A stretch of 60,790 bases of DNA from Alphaproteobacteria bacterium (GCA_018970445.1 JAGWWF010000023.1:1-60790); one strand, 5' to 3'. Positions 24,569-33,206 are shown, counted from the stretch's first letter. Translations and numbers: made by a program. The notes: generated by a model not told the origin, from the sequence alone.

Positions 24569-26192
24569 AGACGGCCTCCTTGAACGGTTCGGCGCCAACC
24601 CGGCGATATGTGTCGAGGAAGCGCTCGTCCGGCCCGGCGCGCAGCGTCATGTAACGGCCGATCACCTTGTCCACCGCCGCCACGATGCCATCCTCGTCAA
24701 AGCCGGGGCCAAGGATCCTGGCCAGGCTGGCATCCTCTGCCCCCGATCCGCCCAGCAGCAGCTGGTAATTTTCCTCGCCCTTGCGGTCCACGCCCAGGAT
24801 GCCGACGTGGCCGGCGTGATGGTGGCCGCAGCCGTTGATGCAGCCGGAAATCTTGATCTTCAGCTCGCCCAGATCAGCCTCCTGGCGGGCCAGGCGCACC
24901 GCCAGTTTCTGGGCGATCGGGATGGAACGGGCATTGGCCAGGGTGCAATAATCCAGGCCGGGGCAGGAAATGATGTCCGACGCGCGATCCAGGTTGGCCG
25001 TCGCCAGCCCGGCGGCGTGCAGGGCCTGCCAGATGGTGAACAGCGCATCGCGGCGCACATGCGGCAGCACCAGATTTTGCGCATGGGTCACGCGGATCTC
25101 GTCGCCGGCGTGGGCCTGGGCCAGATCGGCGATCAGATCCATCTGATCGGCGCTGGCATCGCCGGGGATTTCGCCCGGCGCCTTCAGGCTGATGGTGACG
25201 ATGGCATGGCCCGGCACCTTGTGCGGATGCGTGTTCACCGCCACCCAGTTGGCAAATTCCGGGTTGGACAGATCAATGTCCACCGGCGCATCGGCGGCCA
25301 GCACCGGCGGGGCGAAATGCGCCGCGATGCGTGCCAGTTCGGATGGCGGCGGATCAAGGCCCAGCGGTTTCAGCTGCGCCCATTCCGCCTCCACCTGGGC
25401 GGCGAATTCGGCCGGCCCCAGATCGTTGACCAGGATCTTGATGCGCGCCTTGTAGATGTTGTCGCGCCGGCCATGGCGGTTGTACACACGCAATATGGCT
25501 TCCATGTAGCCGAGATAATCCGCCACCGGCAGAAATTCCCGGATCACGTGCGCCAGCATCGGGGTGCGGCCCATGCCGCCGCCCACCAGCACCTTCAGGC
25601 CGATCTCACCACCGGGACCGTGCACCAGCTGCAGGCCGATATCGTGCAGCTGGATGGCAGCGCGATCGGTGGCGCTGCCGGTCACCGCGATCTTGAACTT
25701 GCGGGGCAGGAAGGAAAATTCCGGATGCAGGGTGGACCATTGCCGCAGCAGCTCGGCATAGGGGCGGGGATCGGCGATCTCGTCGGCGGCAGCGGCGGCA
25801 AACTGGTCGGAACTGATGTTGCGGATGCAGTTGCCGCTGGTCTGGAAGGCGTGCATTTCCACGCTGGCCAGATCGGCCAGCAGATCGGGCGTCTCTTCCA
25901 GCTTGATCCAGTTGTACTGGATGTTCTGGCGCGTGGTGAAATGGCCATAGCCGCGATCATAACGGCGGGCGATGTGGGCCAGCATGCGCAGCTGGCGCGA
26001 ATCCAGCGTGCCATAGGGGATGGCCACGCGCAGCATATAGGCGTGGAGTTGCAGATACAGGCCGTTCATCAGCCGCAGCGGCTTGAACGCCTCCTCGCTG
26101 ATCTCGTTGTTCAGCCGGCGTGCCACCTGGTCGCGGAATTCGGCAACCCGGGCATCGACAATGGCCTGATCATATTCGTCATAACGGTACAT
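24561..26192 (-). CDS. cysI: Nitrite/sulfite reductase hemoprotein (sulfite reductase beta type)
   Basis: This is a siroheme-[4Fe-4S] enzyme reducing sulfite to sulfide in assimilation. At 543 residues it has two homologous halves. Siroheme and cluster ligands appear in SCPGLDYCTLANARSIP and KISGCINGCGHHHAGHVGI, and NIQYNWIK and TSGNCIRNIS are conserved in the N-terminal half. No flavoprotein partner gene (cysJ) lies in the window, so electrons may come from ferredoxin. Its ATG overlaps the DUF2849 stop by one base. Confidence 0.93.
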   Translation of the reverse strand: MYRYDEYDQAIVDARVAEFRDQVARRLNNEISEEAFKPLRLMNGLYLQLHAYMLRVAIPYGTLDSRQLRMLAHIARRYDRGYGHFTTRQNIQYNWIKLEETPDLLADLASVEMHAFQTSGNCIRNISSDQFAAAAADEIADPRPYAELLRQWSTLHPEFSFLPRKFKIAVTGSATDRAAIQLHDIGLQLVHGPGGEIGLKVLVGGGMGRTPMLAHVIREFLPVADYLGYMEAILRVYNRHGRRDNIYKARIKILVNDLGPAEFAAQVEAEWAQLKPLGLDPPPSELARIAAHFAPPVLAADAPVDIDLSNPEFANWVAVNTHPHKVPGHAIVTISLKAPGEIPGDASADQMDLIADLAQAHAGDEIRVTHAQNLVLPHVRRDALFTIWQALHAAGLATANLDRASDIISCPGLDYCTLANARSIPIAQKLAVRLARQEADLGELKIKISGCINGCGHHHAGHVGILGVDRKGEENYQLLLGGSGAEDASLARILGPGFDEDGIVAAVDKVIGRYMTLRAGPDERFLDTYRRVGAEPFKEAVYG

Positions 26193-26479
26193 CAGATGGC
26201 ATCCACCGGCAGGGAGGGCAGGGCGAAATCGGGCCGCACGCTGGGGCCCACGGCGCGCACCCGTTCGCGGGTGGTGCGCGGCCGCCAGCCGCCGGGGGCC
26301 GGATCGACATCGATCAGCGCCAGATCGTTGATGCGTTCCTGGGGCGAAAACTGCGCGATCAGCGCTTCGCCGCCGTCATCCACCGCCACCGCATCGTTCA
26401 GGTGCAGCGACCAGCCGTCGCCGGTCCACCAGATCACATCGCCGGTTTCAAGCCGGTTGCCGGTCAACAGGCGGGGCAT
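26192..26479 (-). CDS. DUF2849 family protein
   Basis: This 95-residue DUF2849 protein is typically encoded between the SUMT gene and cysI. It starts PRLLTGNRLETGDVIWWTGDGWS and has a small beta-rich domain, then a Pro/Arg-rich tail. The function is unknown. It overlaps the 3' end of cobA by 16 bp and the start of cysI by one base, so translation of all three is likely coupled. Confidence 0.88.
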   Translation of the reverse strand: MPRLLTGNRLETGDVIWWTGDGWSLHLNDAVAVDDGGEALIAQFSPQERINDLALIDVDPAPGGWRPRTTRERVRAVGPSVRPDFALPSLPVDAI

Positions 26480-27243
26480 GGCACATCCTTTTCAAGCGGC
26501 CGGGCGGCACGCAGCCCCGGCAGGCGGGCAACATCGCCCACGATGATGAGGGCGGGGGAAGCGACGGCCGCGCGCGCCACCAGCCCGGCCAGATCGGCCA
26601 GCAGGCTGGTGAGCAGCCGCTGATCGGCATGGGTGGCGCGTTCCACCACGGCCACCGGCGTATCGGGGGCCAGGCCATCGGCCATCAGCTTTTCGGCAAT
26701 CGGTCCGGCCCCGGCCAGCCCCATGAAGATCACCAGCGTGCGGCCCTTGCCGGCCAGCCCGGCCCAATCCTGCTGGGCCAGGCCCCGGCATTCGCCGGCC
26801 ACGAAGCTGACCATCGAGGCATGATCGCGGTGGGTGAGCGGCATCAGCGTGGCCGCCGCCGCGCCGTTGGCGGCCGAAATGCCGGGAATCACCTGCACGG
26901 GCACGCCGGCCGCCACACAGGCATCAACCTCTTCGCCGCCGCGGCCAAAGATGAACGGATCACCGCCCTTCAGCCGCACCACCGTGTGGCCGGCGCGGGC
27001 TTCGGCCACCAGCAGGTCGCCGATCTGATCCTGGGGCAGCGTGTGGCGGGCACGGCGCTTGGCCACGCTGATGCGGCGGGCCCGGGCCGGGATCAGCGCC
27101 AGCACGTCGGGGCCCACCAGCCCGTCGCTCACCACCACATCGGCGGCGGCCAGCGCCCGCACGGCGCGCAGCGTCAGCAGATCGGCGGCGCCGGGGCCGG
27201 CGCCCACCAATATCACCTGCGACGATCCGGGTTGAAAATCCAT
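26464..27243 (-). CDS. cobA: Uroporphyrinogen-III C-methyltransferase
   Basis: SUMT methylates uroporphyrinogen III twice to give precorrin-2 for siroheme, here serving the adjacent sulfite reductase. The 259 residues include the start signature VILVGAGPGAADLLTLRAVR, the SAM-site VRLKGGDPFIFGRGGEEV and PLTHRDHASMVSFVAGE. The dehydrogenase/chelatase half found in E. coli CysG is absent. I chose the ATG at 27243. The ribosome-binding site is buried in a perfect 10-bp stem ending at that ATG. Confidence 0.93.
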   Translation of the reverse strand: MDFQPGSSQVILVGAGPGAADLLTLRAVRALAAADVVVSDGLVGPDVLALIPARARRISVAKRRARHTLPQDQIGDLLVAEARAGHTVVRLKGGDPFIFGRGGEEVDACVAAGVPVQVIPGISAANGAAAATLMPLTHRDHASMVSFVAGECRGLAQQDWAGLAGKGRTLVIFMGLAGAGPIAEKLMADGLAPDTPVAVVERATHADQRLLTSLLADLAGLVARAAVASPALIIVGDVARLPGLRAARPLEKDVPCPAC

Positions 27244-27280
27244 GCTCCCCCCATGCGCCAGGCGGCGTCGTGGGGGGAGC
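27244..27280 (-). promoter_or_regulatory. Stem sequestering the cobA ribosome-binding site
   Basis: On the minus strand GCTCCCCCCA pairs perfectly with TGGGGGGAGC over a 17-nt loop. The 3' arm is the only Shine-Dalgarno-like sequence and touches the cobA ATG. A stem in this position would block initiation until opened. Confidence 0.6.
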
Positions 27281-27292
27281 AAGGCTTTCTTG

Positions 27293-27310
27293 GGCCAGGC
27301 CTAGCTGGCC
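27293..27310 (-). terminator. Hairpin after rne
   Basis: GGCCAG and CTGGCC pair around a 6-nt loop 8 bp past the rne stop. There is no T-run, so termination is uncertain, and it may protect the 3' end. Confidence 0.4.
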
Positions 27311-27317
27311 TATGGCC

Positions 27318-29816
27318 TCAATTGGCGCCGAAGGTGCGCTGCCACCAGCCCGTGCGCGGCGGCGCGGCCGGTTCGGCGGGTTCGGTGGCGGCGACCGGCT
27401 CCGGTTCGGTGGCGGCCACGGGCTCCGGGGCAGCCACGGCGGCCGGTTCGGCGTCGGCCTTCTTCTTGCGGCTGCGCCTGGGCTTTTCGGCCACCGGCTC
27501 CGGCGCGGCCACCGGCTCCGGCTCGGCCACCGGCTCCGGCGCGGCGATTGCCGGGGGTTCAGCCGGGGCATCGGCTGCGGCCGGCTTGCGGCGGCTGCGC
27601 CGGGGCTTGGGCGGATCGGCCACCGGGGCCGGTTCGTCTGTCACCACGGCCGGGATTTCGGCCACGGCGTCGACGGTTTCGGCCACGCCTTCGGCCGGTT
27701 CCGCCACGGGTTCGGCCTTGCGGCGGCGGCTGCGCTTCGGCTTGGCGGCGGGGGCATCGTCCACTGCGTCCGGAGCCGATTCGGGCGCCGTGTCGCTGGC
27801 GTCGCCCGCCGTCTCGGCACCGCGCTCGCTGCCACCGCGGCGGCCGCGGCGGCCGCGCCGCCGGCGCTTGCGCTTGCCGTTCCCACCCTCGCCCTCGTCG
27901 CTTTCGCCGGCGTCGTCACCGGCATCGGCATCGGTCGGCGCGGTTTCACCCGTGTCGTCGGCTGCGTCTTCGGCGGCGTTGTCGCTGCCCTGATCGTCGC
28001 CCTCCTCGCGGCGGCCGCGGCCACGGCGGCGGCGGCGGCCGCGGCCACGGCGGTCATCCCGGCTGCCATCGCCGCGCTCCGCGCCATCCTCGCGCTCGTC
28101 GCCATCCTCGCCATCCGGATCAATGGCTTCCGGGTCCTCGTCGGTCACCTTCACCACGGCGGGCAGCGGTGTCATTTCCACCCGCTTGGTTGGCGGCGGG
28201 CCGCCGGCATCGATGTGGAAATTCGGGCCGATCAGCGAATCATCCGGGCGGGTGACGATCGACACGCCATAAAGTTCTTCCAGTTCAGCCAGTTCGATGC
28301 GCTTGCGGTTGAGCAGATAAACCGCCACTTCCTCGCCGGCGCGCAGGCTCAGCTCGCTGTGGCGGCCGCGCAGCGCCTCGGCTTCCAGCGCGCGCAAGGC
28401 GGCCAGCGCCGCCGATGCCACCGAACGCACCATGCCGGTGCCTTCGCACATCGGGCAGACGTGGGTGGAGGCTTCCAGGATGCCTGTGCGCAGCCGCTGC
28501 CGGCTCATCTCCATCAGGCCAAAGCTGGAAATGCGGCCGATCTGCACGCGGGCGCGGTCGTTCTTCAGCGCCTCCTTCATCGCCTTTTCCACCTTGCGGG
28601 TGTTGGCGCTGTTCTCCATGTCGATGAAGTCGATCACCACCAGCCCGGCCATGTCGCGCAGGCGCAGCTGGCGGGCAATCTCGTCGGCGGCCTCCAGATT
28701 GGTCTTGGTGGCGGTTTCCTCGATGCCATATTCGCGGGTCGACCGGCCGGAGTTGATGTCGATCGACACCAGCGCCTCGGTCGGGTTGATCACCAGATAA
28801 CCGCCGGATTTCAGTTGCACCACCGGCTGGTACATGCCCTCCAGCTGGCCTTCGACGCCAAAGCGCTGGAACAGGGGCACCGTGCCTTCATATTCCACCA
28901 CCTTGGGCGCATGGGTGGGCATCAGCAGCGACATGAAGCGGTGCGCCGCATCGAAACCGGCGCGGCCTTCCACCAGCACCTGTTCGATGTCCCGGCCGTA
29001 AATGTCGCGGATGGCCCGCTTGATCAGGTTCGAATCCTCGTGGATCAGCGCCGGAGCCAGGGCGGCCAGCGTCTTTTCGCGGATCTCGTCCCACAGCCGG
29101 GTGAGATAATCGAAATCGCGGCGGATGTCGGCGGCGCTGCGCTTCAGGCCGGCGGTGCGCACGATGGCACCCATGCCATTTGGCAGGTGCAGATCGGCCA
29201 TGATCTGCTTCAGCCGCTTGCGATCGGCCGGGTTGGAAATCTTGCGGGAAATGCCGCCGCCGTGCGCGGTGTTGGGCATCAGCACGCAATAGCGGCCGGC
29301 CAACGACAGATAGGTGGTCAGCGCCGCGCCCTTCGATCCGCGCTCTTCCTTCACCACCTGGATCAGCATCACCTGGCGGCGACGGATGACCTCCTGGATC
29401 TTGTAGCGGCGGCGCAAGGCCATGCGCTTGCGGCGCAGCGCTTCGGAGGGCTCGTCATGGTGGCCGCCGGCTTCCTGCACATCGTCGCCATCATCATGAT
29501 CATCATCATGGCCATGGTCTTCGGCGGCCAGTTCGGCCTCTTCGCGCAGCAGGGCGTCGCGGTCTTCCTTGGGGATCTGGTAATAATCCGGGTGGATTTC
29601 GCTGAACGCCAGGAAACCGTGGCGGTTGCCGCCATATTCGACAAACGCCGCCTGCAACGACGGTTCAACCCGCGTCACCTTGGCCAGATAGATGTTGCCC
29701 TTGAGCTGACGCTTGTCGGCCGATTCGAAATCAAATTCCTCGATGCGTTGGCCATTCACCACGGCCACCCGTGTTTCTTCCGGGTGGCGGGCGTCGATCA
29801 GCATACGGTGTGACAT
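27318..29816 (-). CDS. rne: Ribonuclease E/G family endonuclease
   Basis: This is the main mRNA-decay and rRNA/tRNA-processing endonuclease, 832 residues. The S1 domain (about residues 35-130) carries an acidic, His-rich insertion (AEDHGHDDDHDDGDD). The catalytic Asp residues lie in VSIDINSGRSTREYG and VVIDFIDM, and the zinc-link is CPMCEGTG. The long C-terminal half is disordered and charged, with Pro/Glu/Ala and Arg-rich blocks. It ends in a short GWWQRTFG motif and is the likely scaffold for partner proteins. The start is the ATG giving MSHRMLIDA, with GGAAAGGCTC-like sequence poorly spaced elsewhere. The structured leader upstream suggests autoregulation. Confidence 0.95.
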   Translation of the reverse strand: MSHRMLIDARHPEETRVAVVNGQRIEEFDFESADKRQLKGNIYLAKVTRVEPSLQAAFVEYGGNRHGFLAFSEIHPDYYQIPKEDRDALLREEAELAAEDHGHDDDHDDGDDVQEAGGHHDEPSEALRRKRMALRRRYKIQEVIRRRQVMLIQVVKEERGSKGAALTTYLSLAGRYCVLMPNTAHGGGISRKISNPADRKRLKQIMADLHLPNGMGAIVRTAGLKRSAADIRRDFDYLTRLWDEIREKTLAALAPALIHEDSNLIKRAIRDIYGRDIEQVLVEGRAGFDAAHRFMSLLMPTHAPKVVEYEGTVPLFQRFGVEGQLEGMYQPVVQLKSGGYLVINPTEALVSIDINSGRSTREYGIEETATKTNLEAADEIARQLRLRDMAGLVVIDFIDMENSANTRKVEKAMKEALKNDRARVQIGRISSFGLMEMSRQRLRTGILEASTHVCPMCEGTGMVRSVASAALAALRALEAEALRGRHSELSLRAGEEVAVYLLNRKRIELAELEELYGVSIVTRPDDSLIGPNFHIDAGGPPPTKRVEMTPLPAVVKVTDEDPEAIDPDGEDGDEREDGAERGDGSRDDRRGRGRRRRRGRGRREEGDDQGSDNAAEDAADDTGETAPTDADAGDDAGESDEGEGGNGKRKRRRRGRRGRRGGSERGAETAGDASDTAPESAPDAVDDAPAAKPKRSRRRKAEPVAEPAEGVAETVDAVAEIPAVVTDEPAPVADPPKPRRSRRKPAAADAPAEPPAIAAPEPVAEPEPVAAPEPVAEKPRRSRKKKADAEPAAVAAPEPVAATEPEPVAATEPAEPAAPPRTGWWQRTFGAN

Positions 29817-29878
29817 GGAAAGGCTCCGTGGCGCGCGGCCGGCGGCTCGGTTGAGCACGGGCCGGGCGGCGCAATGAC

Positions 29879-29901
29879 AAAAGGCCGGCGTGGCGCCGGC
29901 C
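29879..29901 (-). terminator. Intrinsic-terminator-like hairpin in the rne leader
   Basis: On the minus strand GGCCGGCG-CCA-CGCCGGCC is followed at once by TTTTG, 67 nt before the rne ATG. It is oriented to stop transcription before rne and may be an attenuator. Confidence 0.6.
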
Positions 29902-30030
29902 GGAGGGGTGTGAAACGAAATTCGCCGGGGCGGCGGCAGCAGCAATCGCGCTGGCCGGACGCCGCATCGCGTGCGTCCCTTCGGCCAGTGCATGTTTGCT
30001 GTTCATCCGCGTCCCATCAGTCTTGTCGTT

Positions 30031-30049
30031 GGCCGGCGGCACGCCGGCC
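30031..30049 (-). other. Second hairpin in rne leader with identical arms
   Basis: GGCCGGCG-TGC-CGCCGGCC on the minus strand has exactly the same arms as the terminator-like hairpin downstream but no T-run. Arms of the two could pair with each other. Confidence 0.55.
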
Positions 30050-30261
30050 CTTGTTGCCGGCCTGTGATCTTCCGCCAAACACCGGCCTGCCCGCCGTCTG
30101 AACGGCCAATGGGCGGCGGCAGCGCGGAAAAACGCCGACAATGGCAGCAGTTTTCACTGCTGTTGTCTTCCTGCTAGCAGGCACTTGGCGGAGCGGCAAG
30201 GGTGCGGCATTGACGCATTGTCGTAATATTGCATCCAGATTCTCGTGAAGGACGCCGGTTG

Positions 30262-32475
30262 ATGAAACGCATCTTGTTGTCGGGGCTTGCCCTCATCGCC
30301 CTGGTTCCGGCCGGCCAGGCGCTGGCCGAACCGCTCAGCCTGGAACGGGTGTTTGCCTCGCCGGCGCTCACCGGCCCGCGCCCGCGCGTGCTGAAGCTTT
30401 CGCCCGATGGCCGGCTGGCCACCCTGCTGAAAAGCCGTGCCAGCGATCGCGACCGCTTCGATCTGTGGGCGGTGGACACCATCACCGGGCAAAGCCGCAT
30501 GCTGGTCGATTCGGAAAAGCTCGCCAGCGCCGGCCCCCTGTCGGAAGCCGAGCGCATGAACCGCGAGCGCCAGCGCATCGCCGATGTGAAGGGCATCACC
30601 GCCTATGGCTGGGCCCCCGATGGCCAGCGCCTGCTGGTGCCGGTGGATGGCGATCTGTGGGTGGCCGGCGTGGATGGCCAGGTGCAGCGGCTGACCCAGA
30701 CGCCCGAAACCGAAACCGATGCCCGCCTGTCGCCAAGGGGCCAATATGCCAGCTTCGTGCGCGATGGCCGGCTGTTCGTGGCCAGCCTGGCCGGCGGCGC
30801 GGCGCGCGAAATCGCCGGCGAGGCCACCCCCAGGGTGGCCTGGGGTGTCGCCGAATTCATCGCGCAGGAGGAACTGGCGCGCTTTGACGGCCACTGGTGG
30901 TCCCCCGATGATGGCCGCATCGCGGTGGCGCGGGTGGACGAGACGCCGGTGAAGCAGGTGACGCGGGCCGCCATCGGCGCCGATGGCACAAGGCTGTTCA
31001 CCCAGGCCTATCCGGCCGCCGGCACCGCCAATGCGCTGGTCACGCTGTGGCTGATGAACCCGGATGGATCGGGGCGCACCGCGATCGATCTGGGCAATCC
31101 GGCCGATCATTATATCGCCCGCGTCGCCTGGGCGCCCGATGCCCGGACGCTCTATGTCCAGCGGCTGGCCCGCGACCAGACGCGGCTGGACATCATGGCC
31201 GTCGATCCGGCCACCGGCGCGGCGCGCGTGCTGCACAGCGAAACCGCGAAGACCTGGATCAACCTGCACAACAGCTTCGAAGCGTTGAAGGATGGCAGCA
31301 TCCTGTGGGCCAGCGAAGCCGATGGCCATCGCCACCTCTATCGGCTGGCGGCCGGTTCCGATGGCCGTGCCGGCGCGGTGCAGCTCACCCGCGGGCGCTG
31401 GGCGGTGGATGAACTGGTGGGCGTGAACGAGAAGGACGGTCGCCTGTGGTTCACCGGCTTTGCCGATTCCACCCTGGAAAAACATGTCTATGCCCTTGAT
31501 TTCCGCAAGGCAAAGGCCACCCCGCAGCGGCTGACCGCGCCCGGCGGCTGGCACGAGGCGGTGATGGACAAGGCCGGCCGCCGCCTGATCATCACCAGCA
31601 CCACCCCCAGCCAGCCGGCGCAGCTGTGGCTGGCCGATGGCCAGGGCAAGCGGCTGACCTGGATCGAGGAAAACCGGCTGGATGCCGGCCATCCCTATGC
31701 CCCCTATCTGGCCAATCATGTCGTGCCCGAATTTGGCACGCTCACCGCCGCCGATGGCCAGACGATGGACTGGCGGCTGCTGAGGCCCAAGGGCCCCGGC
31801 CCGTTCCCGGTGCTGGTGCAGGTGTATGGCGGGCCGCACGCCCACAATGTCCACAAACGCTTTCCGGCGGTGATCGAACAATTTCTGGTGCAGCAGGGCT
31901 GGGCGGTGTTCCAGCTGGACAATCGCGGCAGCAATGATCGCGGCAAGGCGTTTGAAGACCCGATCCACCGGGCGATGGGCGGCGTGGAAGTGGCCGATCA
32001 GTTGCAGGCACTGGCCTGGATCAAGAGCCAACCCTGGGCCAGGGCCGACAAGATCGCCGTCAACGGCTGGTCATACGGTGGCTACATGGTGCTGAAACTG
32101 CTGGAGGCCGCCCCCGGCCAGTTTGCCGCCGGCATCGCCGGTGCGCCCGTCACCCGCTGGGAATTGTATGACACCGCCTATACCGAGCGTTATCTGGGCA
32201 ATCCCAGCGTTGATGCCGGGCCTTACCAGCGCTCTGGCGCGCTGGGCGATGCGGCCAGGATCAAGGATCCGCTGCTGCTGATCCACGGCATGGCCGATGA
32301 CAATGTGGTGTTCGAAAATTCGCTGGCCATGATGACGGCGCTGCAACGGGCGAAGGCGAAATTTGACCTGATGGTCTATCCCGGCGCCACCCACGCCACC
32401 CCGGGGCTGGAGGTGCACACGTGGATCACGCGGTTGCAGTTCCTGGGGCGCACGGTGGCGCCAACGGGGTTTTGA
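30262..32475 (+). CDS. S9 family peptidase (dipeptidyl peptidase IV-like)
   Basis: This is an exported prolyl-dipeptidyl peptidase-type serine protease of 737 residues. A signal peptide (MKRILLSGLALIALVPAGQA) is followed by a beta-propeller and a C-terminal alpha/beta-hydrolase domain. The catalytic Ser is in NGWSYGGYM, the Asp in GMADDNVVF and the His in YPGATHATPG. The propeller Glu pair region reads AWGVAEFIAQEELAR. It likely trims N-terminal dipeptides in the periplasm. It stands alone; the modular repeat element begins 12 bp after its stop. Confidence 0.93.
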   Translation: MKRILLSGLALIALVPAGQALAEPLSLERVFASPALTGPRPRVLKLSPDGRLATLLKSRASDRDRFDLWAVDTITGQSRMLVDSEKLASAGPLSEAERMNRERQRIADVKGITAYGWAPDGQRLLVPVDGDLWVAGVDGQVQRLTQTPETETDARLSPRGQYASFVRDGRLFVASLAGGAAREIAGEATPRVAWGVAEFIAQEELARFDGHWWSPDDGRIAVARVDETPVKQVTRAAIGADGTRLFTQAYPAAGTANALVTLWLMNPDGSGRTAIDLGNPADHYIARVAWAPDARTLYVQRLARDQTRLDIMAVDPATGAARVLHSETAKTWINLHNSFEALKDGSILWASEADGHRHLYRLAAGSDGRAGAVQLTRGRWAVDELVGVNEKDGRLWFTGFADSTLEKHVYALDFRKAKATPQRLTAPGGWHEAVMDKAGRRLIITSTTPSQPAQLWLADGQGKRLTWIEENRLDAGHPYAPYLANHVVPEFGTLTAADGQTMDWRLLRPKGPGPFPVLVQVYGGPHAHNVHKRFPAVIEQFLVQQGWAVFQLDNRGSNDRGKAFEDPIHRAMGGVEVADQLQALAWIKSQPWARADKIAVNGWSYGGYMVLKLLEAAPGQFAAGIAGAPVTRWELYDTAYTERYLGNPSVDAGPYQRSGALGDAARIKDPLLLIHGMADDNVVFENSLAMMTALQRAKAKFDLMVYPGATHATPGLEVHTWITRLQFLGRTVAPTGF

Positions 32476-32487
32476 GGGGGGCCGGAC

Positions 32488-32732
32488 GATCCTCTCCCTC
32501 TGGAGAAGGTGCCTGCAGGGCGGAGGGGGCCCGCGAAGCCAAAGCCAGGCCCCGGCTGGCGCGGCCGGCGGCAAGTCCGCCGAGTCCGCTTGGGGGTTAT
32601 AAAGGGAAGAAGCAAGAAAGTGCGCGGCGGAGCCGCGCCGTCGGACGACTCACGAAAAAGGCGACCTGCAAGGTCGCCTTTTTTGGTCGCCGGCCGGAAT
32701 TCGCCGAGTCTCAAAATAGCTACGCTATTTTG
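32488..32732. repeat. Modular intergenic element, copy 1
   Basis: The modules run in this order: a cloverleaf-like C/G-rich block (32488-32535); a GCCGGCGGCAAGTCCGC block with the first GAGTC (32582); a 7-bp hairpin GCGCGGC/GCCGCGC (32622-32638); GACTC (32647); a 13-bp A/T-flanked terminator stem (32655-32683); GAGTC (32706); and a 9-bp hairpin CAAAATAGC/GCTATTTTG (32712-32732). Copy 2 at 55670 has the same order and spacing. The element fills the gap between convergent S9 peptidase and rpoZ genes and abuts the rpoZ stop. Confidence 0.85.
32655..32684. terminator. Bidirectional terminator inside element copy 1
   Basis: A 13-bp perfect stem with an A-run on the left and a T-run on the right around a GCA loop can end transcription from both the S9 peptidase gene and rpoZ. 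Confidence 0.85.
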
Positions 32733-32739
32733 TGCCGGC

Positions 32740-33081
32740 TCATTCGTAATCCCCACCCATGTTCTGGTTGCGCGGCGGCTGTGCCGCCGTGATCCGCAGC
32801 GCCTCGGCCGAGGCGGACAGCGAACCGATGATATCGGGCGTGTCGTCATCTTCGGCCTGCACCTTCTGCATGCCGACCACCAGCGATTCCGTCAGGTCCG
32901 CGGGGCGGATCGTCTGTTCGGCGATCTCGCGCAGGGCCACCACCGGGTTCTTGTCCCGGTCGCGCTCGATCGTCAGTTCCGAACCCGACGAGATGTTGCG
33001 GGCGCGATGCGCGGCCAGCAGCACCAGGTCAAAGCGGTTGGGCACCTTGTCGACGCAATCTTCAACAGTCACGCGTGCCAT
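32740..33081 (-). CDS. rpoZ: RNA polymerase omega subunit
   Basis: Omega helps assemble RNA polymerase and is linked to ppGpp response. The 113 residues begin [20 protein letters not shown], then [11 protein letters not shown] and [11 protein letters not shown], which are the family signatures, with a C-terminal acidic and Gln/Asn tail. The ATG at 33081 is fixed by that start. The rsh gene for ppGpp lies 1 kb away, on the opposite strand, an arrangement frequent in proteobacteria where the two are neighbours. Confidence 0.95.
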   Translation of the reverse strand: MARVTVEDCVDKVPNRFDLVLLAAHRARNISSGSELTIERDRDKNPVVALREIAEQTIRPADLTESLVVGMQKVQAEDDDTPDIIGSLSASAEALRITAAQPPRNQNMGGDYE

Positions 33082-33140
33082 GAAGCGGCTCCGGATAATC
33101 GATTGTGGAAATGCCGCTCCCTGACGATTCGGGTGGGCAA

Positions 33141-33206
33141 AGTCAAGGACAATGCCCCTTTGCCCCTGGCTTGGCGCTTGACTCCGCCCGGCGCCGCCCC
33201 TAACGC
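33141..33206. promoter_or_regulatory. Divergent rpoZ/rpsD promoter region
   Basis: For rpsD, TTGACT (33178-33183) and TAACGC (33201-33206) are 17 nt apart on the plus strand. For rpoZ, a CTTGACT box on the minus strand (33141-33147) is visible, but its -10 is weak. The two boxes are about 30 bp apart and point outwards. Confidence 0.5.

Larger units (their letters stand above)
29817..30261. promoter_or_regulatory. 445-bp divergent intergenic region: rne leader and S9 peptidase promoter
   Basis: This gap holds the rne 5' leader on the minus strand and the upstream region of the S9 peptidase gene on the plus strand. Two hairpins with identical 8-bp arms stand at 29883-29901 and 30031-30049. 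A minus-strand reading frame of 91 codons (30006 down to 29731) runs through the leader and overlaps the rne start out of frame; it looks non-conserved in composition, and I do not call it a gene. A TTGACG at 30210 lacks a convincing -10 box. Confidence 0.5.

Noticed and set aside
29731-30006. 91-codon minus-strand frame in the rne leader overlapping the rne start
   Set aside because: Its composition is Arg/Pro/Ala-rich like shadow frames, and it passes through the terminator-like hairpin. It could be a leader peptide, but nothing in the sequence supports it beyond an open frame.
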